64,000 nucleotides of DNA from Patella vulgata (lineage: Eukaryota; Mollusca; Gastropoda; Patellidae). The position numbers were made by a program, and so were the translations under genes. The notes beneath the pieces are model-generated. The model searched no databases. It had not been told where the DNA came from and was given only the letters and a program-made list of their open reading frames with translations. Below, in pieces: positions 10,466 to 22,126 of the stretch (position 1 is the stretch's first letter; the number at the start of each line of letters is the position of its first letter). The DNA is taken from the NCBI RefSeq assembly GCF_932274485.2, contig NC_065883.2:39898539-39962538 (forward strand), read 5' to 3'.

Positions 10466-12560
10466 AAACAAAACACGTAAAAAAACCGGATCAAAACCAC
10501 CAAAGCGTCGTTGGATAGTACCGGTGTTTTCCTTTTATCTTGAAAACTAGTTTCATATTTTTTTCTGGTCGTCTAGGATGTGAATACAAATGTAAAATCT
10601 TTGAAATGATATAAAGGATCCAAAAAGGGCCTCAGTCTTTGAAAAAAGTCTAACATGTCCAGGGTTTCATTAAATATTACTGTAGGTGGTTAAAGTATCA
10701 GAGTAGGCGGCTAATTTTTTGAGAGCGCCGATGGCGCAAAATAACCTAAGGGGGTTCGGGGGCATGCCCCCCTGCGAAAATTTTGCGTTTCGGCACGCAA
10801 CATGATGCAATTTGGTTGATTTTACACGACTTTCGTCAATTTATTTAAGGGCCAAATATGGGCATCTCTGTATTTCTATCAGAACCTATAATATCAGGTA
10901 AATAGTTTTTGAATGTAAAAGTTAGCACACGGAAAATGGGTCGATCTAACCGTTAACTCAACGATCCCTTTATCAATCTCTTTTCTAATGTATATATAGA
11001 TATCTGGTACATCAATACTTTGTGGGCTATTAAACTTCGTTTTTCGGTCAGTAGGGTCGTTAGTTACTACGTATTTTATTCCATGTCAGTTTACCGATAT
11101 ATAATCTCATCATGGATTGTATTGCGAATTACGAGAATCGCACGTCTTATTGACGCTCCATGACATGTCCATATGAATTCCAGGTAGATATTAAAATTTT
11201 AATTGGATCATACATTTTTGATGGTTTCACAAACCAGTTGTTAGTTAAGTTTAAATCTTCATTGAATATAATCCACTGATAAAACACCGAATACTCTGAG
11301 AAACAGTCATTAATAATATATTTTTTCGAAAGAATCGCGATTACCGATGACCGTGACATCGTTGGAATTGGGTTAATGAATCAGCGATGTTGTAAGCTTA
11401 AGTTTTAAATATTGTTTAACGTTATGATTTTTTACTTTATAATACACATGCTCACAGAAGCTCTATTTTAAAAATGTTTTCTTTATTATTGCAGGCTATG
11501 CGAGATAGTCAAACAAAATTTTATTTTATAGCAATTTCAATTATGGTTGTCACGAGATCATTGTGTCGTTTGTCTATCATCGTTGAATAAAAACTAAATG
11601 GTGACAGACAAAAACTAAACGATTACGCAGAGATGTATATTAAGTTTTACCGACGTAAACCTGTCTTTCCTCCGCTGGTGCACTACTCACTGTAAAGTAA
11701 CTACGAAAGATATGGCGATATTTCTTTTGCGTTTGATACATACATGTATGTATCACCACCCCTGTTAAAGTACGAAAGATTCATCTGCTTTGGCGCTATT
11801 TTGTGAAGATCGTGCAACCATTGAGCAGCGATCTTCAAGACAGAAGAAACAGAAGCTATAAATAGCACCACTTTTCGACACCCAAGGTCACCACAGGATT
11901 TTTGACACGAGGTATGAATGGAAAGATAAAGTAGCAGTTAATTTTGTTGAAGTTTATGATTTTCCGTTATCATTGTTCACCGGTCCCATGGACCAACGGG
12001 AAGATAAAATACTGGTTATCGGAAACTCTGAAATGCGTGAAAACTAGCTGGTATAAATGACAGTTTTCGAAAGAAAGTATGTAAAATAGTAAGGTATAAA
12101 GAGATAAGCCTCGTAACTTTTTATATTGAGTATAAATGTAATTGATGGTTAAGAAATTTCGAGTAGAGTGGGTGAAAAAAGGGAAGGCATGATATTAAAC
12201 TACACCGATAACTCTTTTTGAAAGGAGATACAGAATACTGCCTGTTTCTTGATTATCACGTTGTACTTTTAAACTCGATAACCTTGACGCTGTATATTGT
12301 TGGGCGTGCAGTTTGTGAACTTGCCGGCTACCCGTTCTATATTACGTAGCAAAACTCTGTATACCAGTACATTTCTACTTAAAGAAGTACTCCATTTTAC
12401 AAACTGTTCATGACATAATAAATTCTCAGATGGAATCAAAATATAGCCGGCGCAACGAGCCAAGTAGCCAGGGAAATTCCCCGGCAGCCGGCTGTTAATG
12501 AAACCCCTGCATGTTTTAAATTACTGTAGATGCACTTATAATCTTCTATTTTAAAAAAAA
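10466..12560. other. intron, no gene recognised
   Basis: About 2.1 kb of intron. Near 10740-10780 there is a GC-rich near-palindrome around gggggcatgcccccc, a motif often met in dispersed repeats. Otherwise the sequence is AT-rich without exon-like codon structure on either strand. Confidence 0.45.
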
Positions 12561-12568
12561 AACAGCAG

Positions 12569-14643
12569 TAGGGGTGATGATTTTCCGTGATCGCGGAAAA
12601 AACGCGGAAATCGCGGAATTGTCCACTCAAAACGGAATTTGAAATCTCACACGGAAAAACCGATATTTGCTGATACTCAAAACAATTTTGCAGTTATCCA
12701 AGTATTTCATCTTTTTATTCATAAAAATCGGAAATATTGAATGATATCGCATGGTTTAGTTACCTTCTATTTTAGTATTTAGCTACTTTCATTTCATCAT
12801 TTAGGAATCATTGTGATAGGAGGAATACACCAGGCGGTGGCATAGGCTTAGTCTATAGGGATAACAGCAAGATGAAATTGATAAAACATGATATTTTGCG
12901 GACATTTGAATATGCAATATGGAAACTGGTATCCAGTAACATCTGTTTTCACATCATTGGAATTTACCGACCTCCTTAATCGGAGAAACACCGATGGACC
13001 GCGAATCACTTCATTGATGAAATTACTGAGTTCCATACTGATGTACTACCATCCATCAAAAACCCTATAATAATGGGAGACTTTAACATCCATATTGATG
13101 ACGAAAGTGATGCTGAGGCATGCATCTTTGCAGACATAATGAATGCTCTAGGTTTTATTCAGCACGTAACCTTTTCAACTCAGAGGCATGGTCATATACT
13201 GGACCACATACATACTGAGGTCGGGAGTGCCATCAGCACTGTCAGCTGTCGTGAGGATGTTTTTGTATCAGATCATTGTCTGATCAGAATATTCATGACC
13301 ATTCCTAGAGAGGACATATGTCAGAAGAGAATCACCTTTCGCAAAACTAATGACATTCCACTGGATGAAATTAGTAGGGAATTGAGTATGTCATTGAAAT
13401 CGAGTTCAACAGATGGGATGGTTCAAGAATTCGAAAATAACGTTACAGCTGCTTTGGATAAGTTTGCACCAGTAAAATCAAAAATAGTGACGGTTAGAAG
13501 GAAGAAACCCTGGTTTACAAGGGAAATTGCTCAGCAGAAACACAGGGTGCGGCAACGTGAGGGAATTTTCCGGAAGTTCAGAGAAAATCACCAATTAATA
13601 GCCCTAAAGAAAGAATAAAACAGGTACAATTGGATGATTAAGCAAGCCAAAAATGTTATTATCAGTGCAAAAATCATCGACGCTAAAGGTGACTCAAAAC
13701 AATTATACCGGATATTCAAAACTATCACGGGCGACACCCAATCAAACCCATTTCCAGAAGGCAGATCACATGAACAACTAGCAGAGGACTTTGCTAACCT
13801 ATTCACGGATAAGATTATTCAGATCAGGGAAAGTCTCAAACATATTCACAAGTATACTCCAAACCCAACAGAGGCACCAAAGCTTGATAAGTTCACTTCT
13901 TTAACAACTGCTGAAATCAGGAACATTGTGAATTCAATGAAAACAAAGTCATGTGAGCTTGACTGCATGCCAACCACGCTGCTAAAAACACTACTTGACG
14001 CTACAATGCCAGCAATAACATCCATCATCAATTCCTCCCTGGACAAGGGTGTCTTTGCCGAAAAATGGAAATCTCCAATAATTAGACCACTTTTGAAAAA
14101 AGCGGGTCTTGAACTCACTTTATCCAATTACAGACCAGTCAGTAATCTTGGATTTCTCTCCAAAGTCTTGGAAAAGGCTGCGCTTCGACAGCTTATGACA
14201 CATTGCAATACAAACAACCTATTGCCCGACTACCAGTCAGCATACCGGGCTATTGAAGATTATATATCAAAATTAGCGCTATATTAAATAAATAGTTTAT
14301 AGTTTATTGTTTATAGTTTATAAATCGTGACTACAACTAGCAGCTGAGAAAAATGGCTTCGTCTGCTAAAAAGATGAAACGAGCTCACAAGATGTAATTT
14401 TCTGTTATTTAATTCGGGAAACAGGTTTAAACAAGTCATTCACAATTCAACATTTGTTATCATTGGTTTAAAATGATCCGTTTTGTAATAAAAGACATTT
14501 TAAGATGTTTTATTCATTTATTCATAAAATAACATTTTATCTCGAAAAACGGAATATGGTCAGCTCTGAAACGGAAAATAACGGAATTCAAAATACTTAA
14601 AACGGAATTTGCTATTTTCTGAAACGGAAAATCATCACCCCTT
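12569..14643. mobile_element. TIR DNA transposon remnant holding a LINE fragment
   Basis: Matching inverted ends aggggtgatgattttccgt (12570-12588) and its complement (ending 14642) bound about 2.1 kb. Both sides are flanked by cagcag (12563-12568 and 14644-14649), a likely target duplication. Subterminal sequence at both ends is built from cggaattt/cgcggaa motifs. The superfamily is not assigned; hAT is possible but the clear direct repeat is only 6 bp. The right flank continues directly into the 5' end of a tandem-repeat element, so the transposon seems to have landed in that element's first bases. Confidence 0.7.
12790..14260 (+). pseudogene. LINE ORF2 fragment, CR1/L2-like (endonuclease + RT)
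   Basis: A single reading frame carries the end of an APE-type endonuclease (NTPGGGIGLVYRD, GIYRPP, IIMGDFNIHIDD, then a ...HILDHIHT block near 13190). It continues into a linker and the start of a reverse transcriptase (SNYRPVSNLGFLSKVLEKA, QSAYR). CR1/L2-type LINEs have this order and wording. Two in-frame stops interrupt it (TAA at 12977-12979 and at 13616-13618), but the frame itself is kept. Homology stops abruptly after QSAYR (about 14250), before the catalytic RT centre, and the 5' part is missing. Truncation at both ends is not typical of ordinary LINE insertion. It lies inside the TIR transposon at 12569-14643. Confidence 0.85.
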
Positions 14644-16020
14644 CAGCAGCTGCCGCCCACATTTTTCAAGAGATGGATAGAGAACACGCTAAACAAAAAG
14701 CGATTTTTCATAACATCAAGGGCCATAATTCAGGAAGTTACGGTCAGATATGTGTGAATATCGACAGGAACCAAGATCATTCGGTTATAAACATCCTTTT
14801 CAAGTTTCATTAAAATCGGATCAAAATTGTGACCTCTAGAGGGTCCACAACCTTGACATACCAGATGTTTACACTATTTGCGTAGTGGGGCGGCCATTTT
14901 GTCTGGCAGTTTTCGTTCGATTTTCACGAAATTCGAACTCAACCAACATTACAGTATAACGGTGATATATTTGAATGTTTTTGTAAATCAGATAATAATT
15001 GTGACATACAATCAGGGGCCATAATTCAGGAAGTTACAATCCGATATGCGCAAATATCGACCGCAATCAAGATCTTTGGGTTATAAACATGCTTTTCAAG
15101 TTTCATCAAAATCGGATCAAAATTGTGAGCTCTAGAGAGCCCACAACCTTGATATACGAGATGTTTACACTATTTACGTAAACGGGCAGCCATTTTGGCT
15201 AGCAAATTTGGTCCGATTTCCATGAAATTTGAACTCAACCAACAATACGGTGTAACAATGACATATTCGAAAGTTTTTTTAAATCAGATAATAATTGTGA
15301 CCTCTTGAGGAACCACAAGCTAAAAAATGTGATTTTTCGTACAATAAGGGCCCATAATTCAGGCAGTTACGATCCAATATGCGCGAATATCAAAGGGACC
15401 AAGATCTTTGGCTTATAAACATGCATTTCAAGTTCCGCAAAATCAAGTGAAAATTGTGACCTCTACTGGGTCCACAACCTATATACCATATTTTTACACT
15501 ATTAGCGTACGAGGGGCGGCCATTTTATCCGGCAGTTTTGGTCCGATTTTCACGAAATCATAACGGTGTAACGGTGATATATTCACACGGTTTCTTGGAT
15601 TGGATAATAATTGTGAACTCTAGAGGGACCACAAGCTAAAAACACAATTTTTCGTACAGTCAAGGGCCATCATTCAGGAAGTTACGATCCGATATGCGCA
15701 AATATTGACAGGAACCAAGATCTTTGGGTTATAAATATGTATTTCATGTTTCATCAAAACCGAATCAAAATTGTGAGCTCTAGAGGGTCCACAACATTGA
15801 TATACCACATTTTACACTGTTTGCATTCGAGGGGCGGCCATTTTGTCAGGCAGTTTTGGTCGGAATAAAATTGTAACCTCCATAGGGTCCAAAAGCTAAA
15901 AAAAACATGATTTTTCGTACAATCAGGGGCCATAATTCAGGAATTTACGGTATGCACGGATATAGAAAGGAACCAAGATCTTTAGGTTATAAATTTACAT
16001 TTCAAATTTCAACAAAACCA
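14644..16020 (+). repeat. tandem-repeat mobile element, 5' end plus array
   Basis: Begins cagcagctgccgcccacatt and ttttcaagagatggatagag, the family's 5' terminus with a short deletion. The array has alternating landmarks: caggggccataattcaggaa, gacctctagagggtccacaa, ccttgatatacca and ggcggccattttgtc. Units are about 330 bp and more diverged than in the copies at 26 kb, 36 kb and 56 kb. It has no 3' end of its own; a second 5' end follows at 16027. Confidence 0.8.
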
Positions 16021-16026
16021 GATAAC

Positions 16027-16795
16027 CAGTGGCTGCCAGGCAGGATACGCCCACATTTTGCAAGAGATGAATAGAGAACAAGCTAAACAAAAAGCGATTT
16101 TTCGTACAATCAGGGGCCATAATTCAGGAAGTTACGATCCGAAATGCGCAAATATCAAAATGAACCAAGATCTTAAGGTTATAAAGTTACATTTCAAATT
16201 GCATCAATATCAGTAGAAAATTGTCACCTCAATTAAGCATTAACAAGGTTGAACAAAGTGAAACAAGGGACACAACTCTAGTAGTAATTATTCTAAATTG
16301 CTGAAATTCAATAGGCTTCATGGTTTCACTAATTTAAATGATGCATATAAATTTCATACTGATCACATGATAACTTTTGGCGTGAGAGCGTTCACAACGT
16401 TCAACAAAGTGAAACATGGGCCATAACCCTATACTGAAATTTAGTAGGATTCTTCGTCTCGCTAATTTAAATGATGCATATAAATTTCACAAAGATCAGA
16501 TGATAACCTTTGGTGTTAGAGCATTCACAAGGTTCAACAAAGTGAAACAAGGGCCATAACTCTTAGACGTAATAAACGGAAAGTATTGAAATTAAATAGG
16601 TTTCTTCGTTTCACTAATCTAAATAACTTCCTGGGTTATGGTCAATCGGATATTAATTAATGTAAACAATATATCAATTTTAAAACAACCGATGATAACT
16701 TTTGGTGTTAAGCGTTCACAAGAAACTGTGGACGAACAGGGGAGACGGCAATATACGTCCACATTTCCATGTGGGCATATAAAAATGATGAAAAA
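16027..16795 (+). repeat. tandem-repeat mobile element, short copy with both ends
   Basis: Opens ggctgccaggcaggatacgc and cccacattttgcaagagatg. It contains one unit of the large family and then several units of the aagggccataactct family (16205-16715). It closes with tgtggacgaacaggggagac and the stem-loop atacgtccacatttccatgt then gggcatataaaa. It shows the two unit families sharing one pair of ends. Confidence 0.75.
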
Positions 16796-17036
16796 GGGGT
16801 TGTGCGTTTCTTTTTTTGAAGAGTATATACACAAAATTAAAACAAAAACTGGTAAGGTATGTGAATTCCAACATGGGAAGTCATATATGGTGTTTTGGAA
16901 AGGGTATGCATATCTGACCTCGTACAGAACACTGAGCCCTACATAGAGTCATACGTTGCTTTCGGAATATGAACAGTGGGCAGAGTTTCCATCTGTCAAT
17001 CATTGCCATATCTTGTCAAAACTTCAAACATTGATA

Positions 17037-17146
17037 ACTTTGCTCAGAATAAAGTAATTTGACTGAAGATTTCAATATATTCATTTTTGAACTATCATAG
17101 TAAGAACTACCAGCTCTTTTTATAAATCTTACATAATCCATTGTTA
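17037..17146 (+). repeat. fragment of a TTAA-flanked MITE
   Basis: Matches the right part of the MITE at 19961-20475: cagaataaagtaatttgact, then tcaatatattca, then a decayed acataat terminus. It lies directly beside host exon C. Confidence 0.6.
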
Positions 17147-17162
17147 ATTTATCGGAACTTAC

Positions 17163-17279
17163 CCACTAGCATTTTCATGTTCTCGACCTAACGGACTATT
17201 ACATTTATCAGCATCACATCGATTATGTCTTTCTAAAAGTTCATTAAAGGCGTTTGGTTCAGTTTCCCATGATGCATCC
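17163..17279 (-). CDS. PHF7/G2E3-like gene, exon C
   Basis: On the minus strand the exon is preceded by atttacag and followed by gtaagttcc. One base completes a glutamine codon begun in exon B. The frame then reads DASWETEPNAFNELLERH, NRCDADKC and a short acidic tail ending ASG. In PHF7 and G2E3 the corresponding block (DASWELE..AYQELL....CD...C) follows directly on the same ...FGI.IP. phrase that ends exon B. This match across a 21.4-kb intron is the best evidence that the exons form one gene. It has 117 bp and ends with two bases of a glycine codon, matched by exon D. Confidence 0.9.
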
Positions 17280-18690
17280 CTGTAAATTAAATATATTCAA
17301 AACATTATTGAAAACAAGCCTGTTGTCATGCAAGATAAGCCTAAATTATGCAAGAGATGTACAGTGCTTCACGTTTGACGCGAGCGATCGCTCTCGCTCT
17401 TCTCGGCTAGCGCAAATGTCAAAATAGAAGAGCTTCTTATCGCTCTGCTCCGAGGATAAAATCGCTCTCGTCATATTTTACATTTGTCAAAAAACGAACC
17501 CCAAACTGCAAATAAAGCCCATGTAACCAATCCTCGAATAATTGTCCAATGGGAATTGTGTTTCTGGCCCACGGGGAAAATATCGCTAAATTCGATTCTG
17601 GGTGCTGGAAATTAGTGGAAACATATGATGCGTCAAGTAAATATTTTTGTTAACGTGAAAATATTCCTTATTTTTATTGTATATAATGGCAAACTCAGTA
17701 GCACACTAATAAAAGGTAATACATGTTGGTCGTTGAGGTTACCGATCCAGCCATTATACTCTAAAACATGCAATATGCAAATAAGATTGTTTGATTCGTG
17801 CATGCATGCTGTCAGCCAATAGTAACAGTAAATTTTCCCGCGGTTAGACCCCTCTAACCAATGAAAAAAATAGTTGTGTAGCGAACATTCGGCCATTGAT
17901 TTGAAATTGCCTCTTGGTTGAATATGACCAACAAAACAATGATTAAGTGGAATCAGAGAATAATTATTGAATCTTCAAATAAATACGTACAAAAAAGAAA
18001 GAAAATAAATACAGTCAGAACAGTTTTCCAAATGTTCAATTGATCACGTACGCAGTTGCATCGACAATTCGAGCTTCTAACGCGATTTTCTATAATTTTC
18101 AAAAAAGAAAATAATTTACATAAATAGAAATAAATATAGAGTTTAATCAGACAGGCCTCGAAATGTCGCTTTAGTAACTGACCTGTCATTTATAATTTTC
18201 CATGTCACACATTATCCATGCACACAAACACGATTAAATGGTTTTGATTCTTATTTTGATCGATGTGAATATCGTAATTAATTTCTTCGACATCGGCAGG
18301 ACTAAAAATTTGCGCGAATCGCCGCACTAGCTGTAAGTCTTGATGTGAATTCCGCTTAGTAAAACATGCGTCTCAAATCATGTTTTAAGTTTAATTTAAT
18401 CACGTGCAGAGGACAGTTTATCGCGCCCCCTGGAATTCATTTCTCACATTCTGACTTATTTACGCCAAAAATTATATACATCTATGTATAAAATACTCTT
18501 TGGACCAAATTGTTTAATTTTCTCAAATTGTCCTGTAAATTATAGTAATTATACATAAACTTCATTTGCGAACATTGTTCTGAATTTTTTCAATGTTTAT
18601 TTTTTCATTGGACACTAAACGGGAAACATCCGTCATACATCTGGTGACCGTGTGACGCTTTGGCTACGGTGAAAGCCTTCAGTCTTGCAA
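17280..18690. other. intron, no gene recognised
   Basis: AT-rich sequence. A short stretch near 17375-17470 is rich in cgctctcg words. Open frames on the minus strand near 17633-18189 are hydrophobic, low-complexity translations without start context or a recognisable domain. Confidence 0.4.
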
Positions 18691-18693
18691 GCA

Positions 18694-18812
18694 AGTCTAG
18701 TTAGGCTTTCACCTTTGGTGAAAGACTATTGTTATTACTAAGATTAATATTATTATTAGGCTTTCACCTTCGGTGAAAGACTATTGTTATTACTTAGATT
18801 AATATTATTATT
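18694..18812 (+). repeat. tandem duplication with a ctttcacc..ggtgaaag palindrome
   Basis: Two adjacent copies of an about 57-bp unit, each beginning aggctttcacctt.ggtgaaa and continuing gactattgttattact. The palindromic core can form a hairpin. It opens the dispersed repeat block at 18813-19956. Confidence 0.75.
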
Positions 18813-19956
18813 CTTTTTTTATTGGGGGAAGCTTGATCTCAGCAACTATAAGAGATAGAGGTTTGAAATTTGATTTTCTGTTGGAAAAATAGTGTGCAGC
18901 TAGTGCTTAAAGCTATTTCGAAATTTGTGCGCATATTGGAAATGCGTGAAATCTTTAATGTGCACGAAAATTGATAATCGGCCACAACTCCGTTAATTCT
19001 CAATCGATTTTTGAGATATGTACATTTTCGGATAGTGGGAGACATTTACGAGCAGATAGCAGTTCAAAACTGTGGAATTTAGAAACTTTGTCGCTCTCAT
19101 TTTTTTGGTGAAAAATGGAAAATTTTCAAAATTTTCTAAAATTTTTATATTTAGGAATTTTGAAATTTCATTTATATTTTTGGATAGCTGACATCAATCT
19201 GATTCCCAAAATATAAGTTTTGTTCTGAAATGTAAGATTTGATTTTTCACTTTTTTTCGCATTTTGGTCAAATCGTCGAGTTCTTATTTTTTTAAAACGG
19301 CTCCAATGATTTTTCTAAAATTTATAGAATATGAAGTCGAAGGACCAAACTAGTTCATGAACTATAAATGAAAATCTTCTAATCACCGAAAGTGGTCAAA
19401 AAGGGTATCTAAAATTTGACAAAATTGTGAAAAATGGGTGCCTGTGCGAAAAATGAGATGTATTCATTGTGTTTTTGGCAATTAGTTAAAGTTTTATATC
19501 GTTTAATAATAGCCAATTGAATTGTCTATCGGATGGTACTAAAGCGGCAAGTTTCTATCAAAAATTTAAAAAGTTATGTGACTTTGAAAAGTAATGTTTT
19601 TTACAATTTCGAGCAACTTTGGACGCATGTTTCTCTGAAACGCCCCCAACGATTTTTTTAAAACTTTCTCAATCGAGAGACTAATGGGTTGTCTGTTGTG
19701 TGAAACTACTGTATTATTTTTTGAAATGTCAGGTGTAGCCGAAAAAAGAGATCGAAAATGGAAAACGTCATATTTTTACGATTTTGAGCATTTTTAGAGG
19801 TCTATTTCTCGAAAAGTCAACATAATATTTTTTTTGGAACTTCTTCTATAGAGAGGCCTATCGGTAGTGTTATACATAAAACCATTGTACAACAGTTCCA
19901 AATTTCAGGAGTAGGAGAACAAAGGGATCGAAAATTGAACACGGCACCTTTCATTG
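18813..19956 (+). repeat. dispersed AT-rich repeat block
   Basis: Built of loosely repeated phrases such as gaaatctttaatgtgcacga, 'cgatttttgagatatgtaca', and a ...ctatagagaggcct block. These recur at 20880-20990, 21090-21170 and 21926-22110. No protein signal was seen. The class is unknown. Confidence 0.55.
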
Positions 19957-19960
19957 TTAA

Positions 19961-20475
19961 ACATGCATTATGCAAGAGCTAAATCTGATTATTGCAAGTC
20001 TTAATTTAGGCTTCAGATGTTATAGAAATTATAAATTAGATCTTTATTTAAACAACAAGACCAAAATCAACTCTGTAGACCCACGGATGGCTCGGCTACA
20101 GCTCAGATTTAAATAGGATTTCACTAATTGATTAAATCCAATAAGGGGTAACCTGATGAAAATACATCAGTTAGATCGAGGCTAAATGATAGAGTGTACT
20201 TAGCGAGGCCGCTGTAAAGCATTTCGGTATGCCATTGAAAACTTTACTTGATAATCGAGATATGTAGGTGGAGTTAACGCCTGTCAATCAAATGATCAGC
20301 GAAGGTGAAGACACAATTCGCTACCATTTCTAGGCAAATATTACAACGATGATAACTATGTTCAGAATAAAGTAATTTGACTGAATTTTTCAATATATTC
20401 TTTTTTCATCATCTACTTTTGAACTGTTATAGCAAGAATGGCCAACTCTCTATAAAAATCTCCCATAATGTATCT
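19961..20475 (+). mobile_element. TTAA-flanked MITE, short copy
   Basis: Bounded by ttaa at 19957-19960 and 20476-20479, with imperfect inverted ends acatgcattatgcaaga and (inverted) agatacattatgggaga. It is a close reverse-complement relative of 39604-40461, which has the same TTAA flanks. TTAA targets are typical of piggyBac-type transposases, but no transposase is present to confirm that. Confidence 0.8.
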
Positions 20476-20479
20476 TTAA

Positions 20480-20995
20480 GCGAAACATAAGGGGGATACA
20501 ATCTGTACGTTTTTTCAATGTATAGAGCCTATCCAAGAGTGCTTTTATCAGTGATGATATTTGAACTGAAATTATTTCAACTACGAGTGTTTTCTTCTAT
20601 CCAAAATATGGGTTTAGTGACCCTGTAACAGAAATAGTTGATTGCTGTGTATAATAATTGTCTTTGAATTTATATTGTTGCTTCTTTGTCAAAATTATCT
20701 TATAACGGTAATCATCTGGACAGAAATCGACGGCTCGCGCTGTTTATAAGCAAGTCCAATTTGTTAAGAGGTTGCAGTAGTATCGTACGGTAGTATCGAA
20801 TATTGCACCTGTGATAAATGGCATGACGTTGTTTGAGCATGGACTCTATCTGTAATTAATATTAAATTTTTATATGTTAGTGACGTCAAATCTTTAACGT
20901 GCACAAAACCAGAAAATTGGCGATATTTCATTGAATATTCAATCAATTTTTGAACCAGTTACATATTTGAGTAGCTGACATGAAAGCGATTCCGA
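20480..20995. other. intron, nothing recognised
   Basis: AT-rich DNA. The end overlaps a piece of the dispersed block seen at 18813-19956 (aaatctttaacgtgcac near 20888). Confidence 0.4.
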
Positions 20996-21085
20996 AGTCC
21001 CGTGTACACATTGGTGTGACCGTAAAAGATCCCTTGGCATTTAGAATTCCATATAAAAGTAGACTAGCGCCGCTGTATGAGCATG
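20996..21085 (+). repeat. SINE body fragment
   Basis: Matches the body of the SINE at 225-550 (cccgtgtacacattggtgtg, then gtaaaagatcccttggca). It lacks the tRNA-like head. Confidence 0.7.
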
Positions 21086-21175
21086 TTTAGAGGTCTTTTT
21101 CTCAAAAAGGCAATCTAATATTTTTGGGAGAACTCCTTCTATAGAGAGCCTAATTGATATATCTGTGTATGAAAA

Positions 21176-21425
21176 GAGAGAAATGGGGTTTAACGTCCAC
21201 TTGACACAAACTAGGTCATTTCGGGACTAACATATGGTTTAATTTTTTTTATTTCAATAATTCGCTTGCGTGTAGGGGTCTTTAGCAGTGGGAGAAAACC
21301 AACGAGGTTGGGCAGGCGACCCTACTCCTTGTCACGTACAACCGGGGAATCAAAACCCCGCCAGTTGACTCAATGACAGACCATGTGATACAGCGAGCAC
21401 ATGCTAACCATTCGGCCATAGGAGT
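21176..21425 (-). repeat. tRNA-derived SINE (second family), minus strand
   Basis: On the minus strand it has a tRNA-like head with ggccgaatggttagcatgtg, then a body with acgtgacaaggagtagggtc and gttttctcccactgctaaag, and a tail phrase gaaatgacctagtttgtg. The same family occurs at 42662-42925, 45021-45293 and 57255-57490. Confidence 0.8.
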
Positions 21426-21925
21426 GGATAAAATCGGTACGTATTATCAACGTATAAAGCATATTTATATAATCAATAGAGCCTTTTTTTACAGTGACAA
21501 TAGTTGATGTATAAGTGTTTTACTGTTAACCAAAATATGGAGTTGATGATTCTACAGTCAAAATATGTCATTTAACTATGTAATAGTTTCCCCTGAAATT
21601 AATGTCACAGGTTTTATTTCTACATGACGTCATCATTTGATACCATTGAAAATAAAGCGATCCGATGCAGTTATTTATAAGGAAGTCGTCTTTCTTCTTA
21701 GACAAGGTGAAACTAATGGGGATAAGTATGTCTTAGGTGGTGTTAGTTATCAAAGACTTCACACTCCTTTTGTCCCATTCGAAAAATTGTTGGGTTTTTT
21801 TAAATTCTTTTTCCGAATCGTGTAGATCTCACAAACCGTAACAGGTAGAATTCTGAATATTGATTTTTCCCTTGTTTTTAACAGTTATTACTTTTAACTA
21901 TTGTGAAAGTTGTGAACAGACCGAA

Positions 21926-22126
21926 AGTGATGCAAATCTTTAACGTGCACGAAAATTGTCAATTCCCAACCGATTTTCGAGAAAGTTATATTTTTGTACA
22001 GCCGTGGATATTGCGGATGCGATAACGGCGGAATTGAGATACCATGTCGTTCTCATTTTTTCTTCAAAATTTGAAAATTTACTAAAATTGTTATTTCTTG
22101 GTATTTTGAGTTTTCGATTACATATT
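21926..22126 (+). repeat. fragment of the 18.8-kb dispersed repeat
   Basis: Contains aaatctttaacgtgcacgaa, 'ccaaccgattttcgagaaag' and 'tcaaaatttgaaaatttac', parallel to 18950-19160. It ends where the left arm of the large inverted repeat begins. Confidence 0.55.
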
